Shown here: piece by piece, positions 61,651-64,000 of the stretch
Layout of the letters: each line of letters begins with the position of its first letter
Numbering within the stretch: the first letter of the stretch is position 1
The notes under the pieces: generated by a model
Told to the model about the DNA's origin: nothing
Database searches by the model: none
Seen by the model: only the letters and a program-made list of their open reading frames with translations
Source: Ruegeria arenilitoris
GTDB taxonomy: Bacteria; Pseudomonadota; Alphaproteobacteria; Rhodobacterales; Rhodobacteraceae
Direction of reading: 5' to 3'
Assembly: GCF_013032855.1 (NCBI RefSeq)
Contig: NZ_WQDA01000003.1
Location: forward strand, 434,001 to 498,000
Length of the DNA: 64,000 nt
Translations under genes and position numbers: made by a program

Positions 61651-62442
61651 ATGAGTCGGGCACTTCTACGCAGTGGTTTGTGGCTGGGCTTTTTCGTCCT
61701 GATCCTGTGGGCCTGGTGGGTGATGTACACCATGAGCCGCGACATGGGCGTCGATTGGATTGGCCGACCCGGGCCAATGGCCGAGGCGATGCGTGCGATG
61801 GATCCCCGCATGGACATGTACATGCCGATGGCCGAGTTCGGCCCGCTGTTCGTGATGTGGGCGATCATGATGGCCGCGATGATGCTTCCGACGTTGGTTC
61901 CGACACTGAAAAGCTATGAGGATTTGATCCAGAGCGCCAATGGAACAAGGCTTGGGTGGGTCGGCGTTCTGTTGGGCTATTTCGTAGTCTGGGCCGGGTT
62001 CGCCGCGTTGATCACAGGTGTTCAGCTGGCTTTGCTGTTCGGGGGCGTGATCGACATGCTGGGCATTGCCAAGTCTCCGCTCTTTGCTGCCGGTCTTCTG
62101 ATTGCCGTCGGTGCCTTTCAATTCACGCGCGCCAAGGAAGTGTGCCACGGGGTGTGTCATGCACCCATGACCTATTTCCTTGGACACTGGCGCACCGGCT
62201 TTTCTGGCGGTCTGCGTATGGGCCTTGGGCTGGGCGCCTTTTGTGTCGGCTGCTGCTGGGGGTTCATGGCGCTTGGCTTTGTCGGAGGCGTGATGAGCCT
62301 GCTGTGGATGGGCTTGGCGACCCTGTTCATGGTGTTGGAGAAATTGCCCCAGATCGGTCATGTTCTGACACGGCCGCTGGGTTTCGCTTTGATTGCAGGT
62401 GGCCTTGGGCTACTGATCTACCCAATTGCATACGGAGGATAA
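61651..62442 (+). CDS. DUF2182 integral membrane protein
   Basis: A 263-residue membrane protein with about six to seven helices, a family called predicted metal-binding but without known function. Methionine-rich segments (MAEAMRAMDPRMDMYMPMAEF near residues 38-60; WAIMMAAMMLPT near 70-81) and CHGVCHAPM near 170-178, with histidines and cysteines, are candidates for copper binding. LGLGAFCVGCCWGFMAL is a later cysteine-rich helix. GGGAGGG precedes the ATG. The DUF1326 gene follows 4 bases after the stop, so it is the first gene of the operon that runs into dmdA. Confidence 0.9.
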   Translation: MSRALLRSGLWLGFFVLILWAWWVMYTMSRDMGVDWIGRPGPMAEAMRAMDPRMDMYMPMAEFGPLFVMWAIMMAAMMLPTLVPTLKSYEDLIQSANGTRLGWVGVLLGYFVVWAGFAALITGVQLALLFGGVIDMLGIAKSPLFAAGLLIAVGAFQFTRAKEVCHGVCHAPMTYFLGHWRTGFSGGLRMGLGLGAFCVGCCWGFMALGFVGGVMSLLWMGLATLFMVLEKLPQIGHVLTRPLGFALIAGGLGLLIYPIAYGG

Positions 62443-62446
62443 GCCG

Positions 62447-63151
62447 ATGGCAAAAAACAGAAAACCCGATGCCGACAAGCTGCCGGTCAGTCAGCGAATT
62501 GACAGCCGGATGCCAAATCCCAAGCGCCGCGAGATGAGCCCGACGGACTGGGCCATCAAGGGTGAGCTTATCCTGAACTGCTCCTGCGACGTGTTCTGCC
62601 CCTGCGTGGTTTCGCTGGGGGCGCACCCTCCGACCGAAGGGCATTGTCATGCGTGGATGGGCGTGATCATTGACGAGGGACACTATGAAGGTGAGGACCT
62701 GTCAGGTCTGAACGTCGGTCTGCTGGTCGATATTCCTGGCCGGATGGGCGAAGGCCAGTGGAAGGTTGCCGCTTACGTGGATGAGCGCGCAAGTGGCAAG
62801 GCGTACAACGGCCTGTTGCAGATTTTCAGCGGGCAGGCCGGTGGCACCACTGGGCTGTTCACGATGCTGGTGAGTGAAATCATCGGGGCCGAGCGTGCTC
62901 CGGTGCAGATCGAGCGCGACGGCAACAAACGCCGCATCGTCATCGGCCGCAAGATCCAGGGTGAGATCGAGATGCTGGCAGGCAAAGATCCCGAGCATCC
63001 GGTCATGGTGTCCAATTCCAAGTATTGGATGGGCCCGGACATCATCGTGGCGCGTGGCACCAAGTCGAAGGTGCGCGATTATGGTCGTGTCTGGGATTTC
63101 GGCGGCAAATCTGCCGAAATCTGCCCGATCGACTGGCACGGACCCAAGTGA
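62447..63151 (+). CDS. DUF1326 protein, cysteine-rich
   Basis: A 234-residue protein, commonly encoded next to DUF2182. The key region is LNCSCDVFCPCVVSLGAHPP near residues 43-62: five cysteines in a cluster that could bind metal, then HCHAWMGVIIDEGHYEG. The rest is a beta-rich domain (LVSEIIGAERAPVQIERDG). No signal peptide is seen. Together with DUF2182 it may form a metal-handling unit; direct evidence is missing. Start ATG 62447 with GGAGG upstream; its stop overlaps the DinB start (TGATG). Confidence 0.88.
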   Translation: MAKNRKPDADKLPVSQRIDSRMPNPKRREMSPTDWAIKGELILNCSCDVFCPCVVSLGAHPPTEGHCHAWMGVIIDEGHYEGEDLSGLNVGLLVDIPGRMGEGQWKVAAYVDERASGKAYNGLLQIFSGQAGGTTGLFTMLVSEIIGAERAPVQIERDGNKRRIVIGRKIQGEIEMLAGKDPEHPVMVSNSKYWMGPDIIVARGTKSKVRDYGRVWDFGGKSAEICPIDWHGPK

Positions 63152-63678
63152 TGATCACCGGCGCCTATGCACAGCAGATGGCCCGCTATAACCGCTGGCA
63201 GAACAGCCAGTTGGCGGGCTTTCTTCAAGAGCTTTCGCCCGAGGAGTTGACCCGGGAGCGCGGTGCGTTTTTCGGGTCGATCCTGGGGACTGCCAACCAT
63301 CTGCTGTGGGGCGACTGGATTTGGATGTCGCGGTTCGACAAAGGTCCGGGGCCTGATAGCAATCCGCACCGCAAGGGCGGCGGTATTCACGAAAGCGTCC
63401 ACCTGTGCCCGGATCTGGCGCACTGGCTTCCACTGCGCGAGACCATCGATGCGCGGATCGATGCTTGGGTTGAAACTCTGGGCGACGAGCCAATCTCGGG
63501 TCCGTTCACCTGGTATTCCGCGGCAAAAGAAGAAGACATTACATTACCTTACGCCGTGTGTGTGATGCATTTTTTCAATCATCAAACGCATCACCGGGGA
63601 CAAATCCACAAAATGCTGACCGAGGCCGGGTCTGGGGCCCCGGTCAGTGATCTCGTTTTCTTGCCCGAGGAGGTCTAA
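63151..63678 (+). CDS. DinB-like metal-dependent protein
   Basis: A 175-residue four-helix-bundle protein of the DinB/YfiT type. The histidine triad for a divalent metal is visible: H in GTANHLLWGDWIW near residue 47, and HFFNHQTHHRGQIH near 134-147. The start MITGAYAQQMARYNRWQN is typical. DinB-like proteins include thiol-S-transferases (bacillithiol, mycothiol), but other activities occur, so the reaction is open. It overlaps DUF1326 by one base and abuts the dmdA-like start with no gap. Confidence 0.88.
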   Translation: MITGAYAQQMARYNRWQNSQLAGFLQELSPEELTRERGAFFGSILGTANHLLWGDWIWMSRFDKGPGPDSNPHRKGGGIHESVHLCPDLAHWLPLRETIDARIDAWVETLGDEPISGPFTWYSAAKEEDITLPYAVCVMHFFNHQTHHRGQIHKMLTEAGSGAPVSDLVFLPEEV

Positions 63679-64000
63679 GTGCCACAGATTTCTTTGTCGC
63701 GCCGGCTGCGGCGCACGCCGTTCTCCGACGGGGTCGAGGCGGCCGGTGTCAAAGGTTATACCGTGTACAACCGGATGTTGCTGCCCACGGTATTTGAAAG
63801 CGTCGAGGCCGACTATCGGCATCTCAAAACCCACGTGCAGGTCTGGGACGTATCATGCGAGCGGCAGGTCGAACTGCGCGGTCCCGATGCGGCGCGGCTG
63901 ATGCAGATGCTGACCCCGCGCGACCTGCGCGGCATGCTGCCGGGCCAGTGCTACTATGTGCCGATCGTGGACGAAACCGGGGGAATGCTGAACGATCCCG
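63679..64000 (+). CDS. dmdA: DMSP demethylase DmdA-like, partial (3' outside window)
   Basis: The first 107 codons of a GcvT-fold methyltransferase. The N terminus, RRLRRTPFSDGVEAAGVKGY then TVYNRMLLPTVFE, closely matches DmdA of Ruegeria as I remember it, more than ordinary GcvT. VQVWDVSCERQVELRGPDA and GQCYYVPIVDETGGMLNDP are the next conserved blocks. DmdA transfers a methyl group from dimethylsulfoniopropionate to tetrahydrofolate. Start is GTG 63679, directly after the DinB stop, with GAGGAGG upstream. The neighbouring mtoX and GntR genes support this role. A GcvT-like paralogue is possible because the C-terminal part is missing. Confidence 0.8.
   Translation, partial: MPQISLSRRLRRTPFSDGVEAAGVKGYTVYNRMLLPTVFESVEADYRHLKTHVQVWDVSCERQVELRGPDAARLMQMLTPRDLRGMLPGQCYYVPIVDETGGMLNDP

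Noticed and set aside
1-64000. Mobile elements, integrases, CRISPR arrays, rRNA and ordinary tRNA genes
   Set aside because: None found by reading for transposase motifs, regular repeats with spacers, or cloverleaf ends. The only tRNA-like piece is that of the tmRNA.

Overview
The window is typical chromosomal DNA of a marine alphaproteobacterium of the Rhodobacterales, Roseobacter group, probably Ruegeria or a close relative. This is inferred from high GC, alphaproteobacteria-type two-piece tmRNA, an F1-ATPase zeta (DUF1476) gene, an SspB of the alpha type, a GTA-type holin/endolysin pair, and a DmdA-like/methanethiol-oxidase locus. I see no insertion sequence, prophage, integrase, CRISPR array, rRNA or ordinary tRNA gene. 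Almost every base is in a conserved gene. Many long open frames lie antisense to real genes because of the GC-rich codon pattern; they are not annotated.

Layout. 1-10 kb: valine catabolism (mmsB, 3-hydroxyisobutyryl-CoA hydrolase, isobutyryl-CoA dehydrogenase, then mmsA with a divergent LysR gene). Between them lie a hydrolase, a YbdK-type ligase, a methyltransferase, a fasciclin protein and an L,D-transpeptidase. 10-18 kb: coaD, two different GAPDH genes with an unlisted 47-residue membrane protein between them, a DUF808 protein, transketolase, and a coiled-coil/zapA/MliC operon. 18-25 kb: grxD and bolA with two tiny candidate genes between, purL, a large MscS-type channel and a LysR gene. 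25-36 kb: fused indolepyruvate oxidoreductase, an acyltransferase, murI, argC, and the cytochrome c maturation genes ccmE, ccmF and ccmH, interrupted by an endolysin/holin pair of the gene-transfer-agent release type; then a PaaG-like hydratase. 36-48 kb: homocysteine methyltransferase, zeta subunit, purC, marC, purS, purQ, dctB/dctD, rne, a TusA-like protein and ccdA. 48-56 kb: a membrane hydrolase with a cytochrome P450, class I aldolase, tag, the fumC-DUF4169-RHH operon and sspB. 56-64 kb: chrA, a SnoaL-like protein, the two-piece tmRNA gene, and a sulfur-related locus: a membrane protein, mtoX (methanethiol oxidase) and a FadR-type regulator facing DUF2182, DUF1326, DinB and the start of a dmdA-like gene.

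How genes work together. DmdA-like demethylation of DMSP leads towards methanethiol, which MtoX oxidises, so the right end looks like a DMSP/methanethiol locus with tandem GntR operators between its two arms. A palindrome GTTAGCGCTAAC or a close variant lies upstream of gap1, gap2 and the aldolase, suggesting one LacI-type central-carbon regulator. SspB and the SsrA tag RNA, which act together with ClpXP, are 2 kb apart. The best anomalies are a DctD that lacks the sigma-54 GAFTGA loop, the cofactor-loop difference between the two GAPDHs, the GTA lysis pair inside the ccm genes, and the DUF2182/DUF1326/DinB genes linked to dmdA and mtoX.
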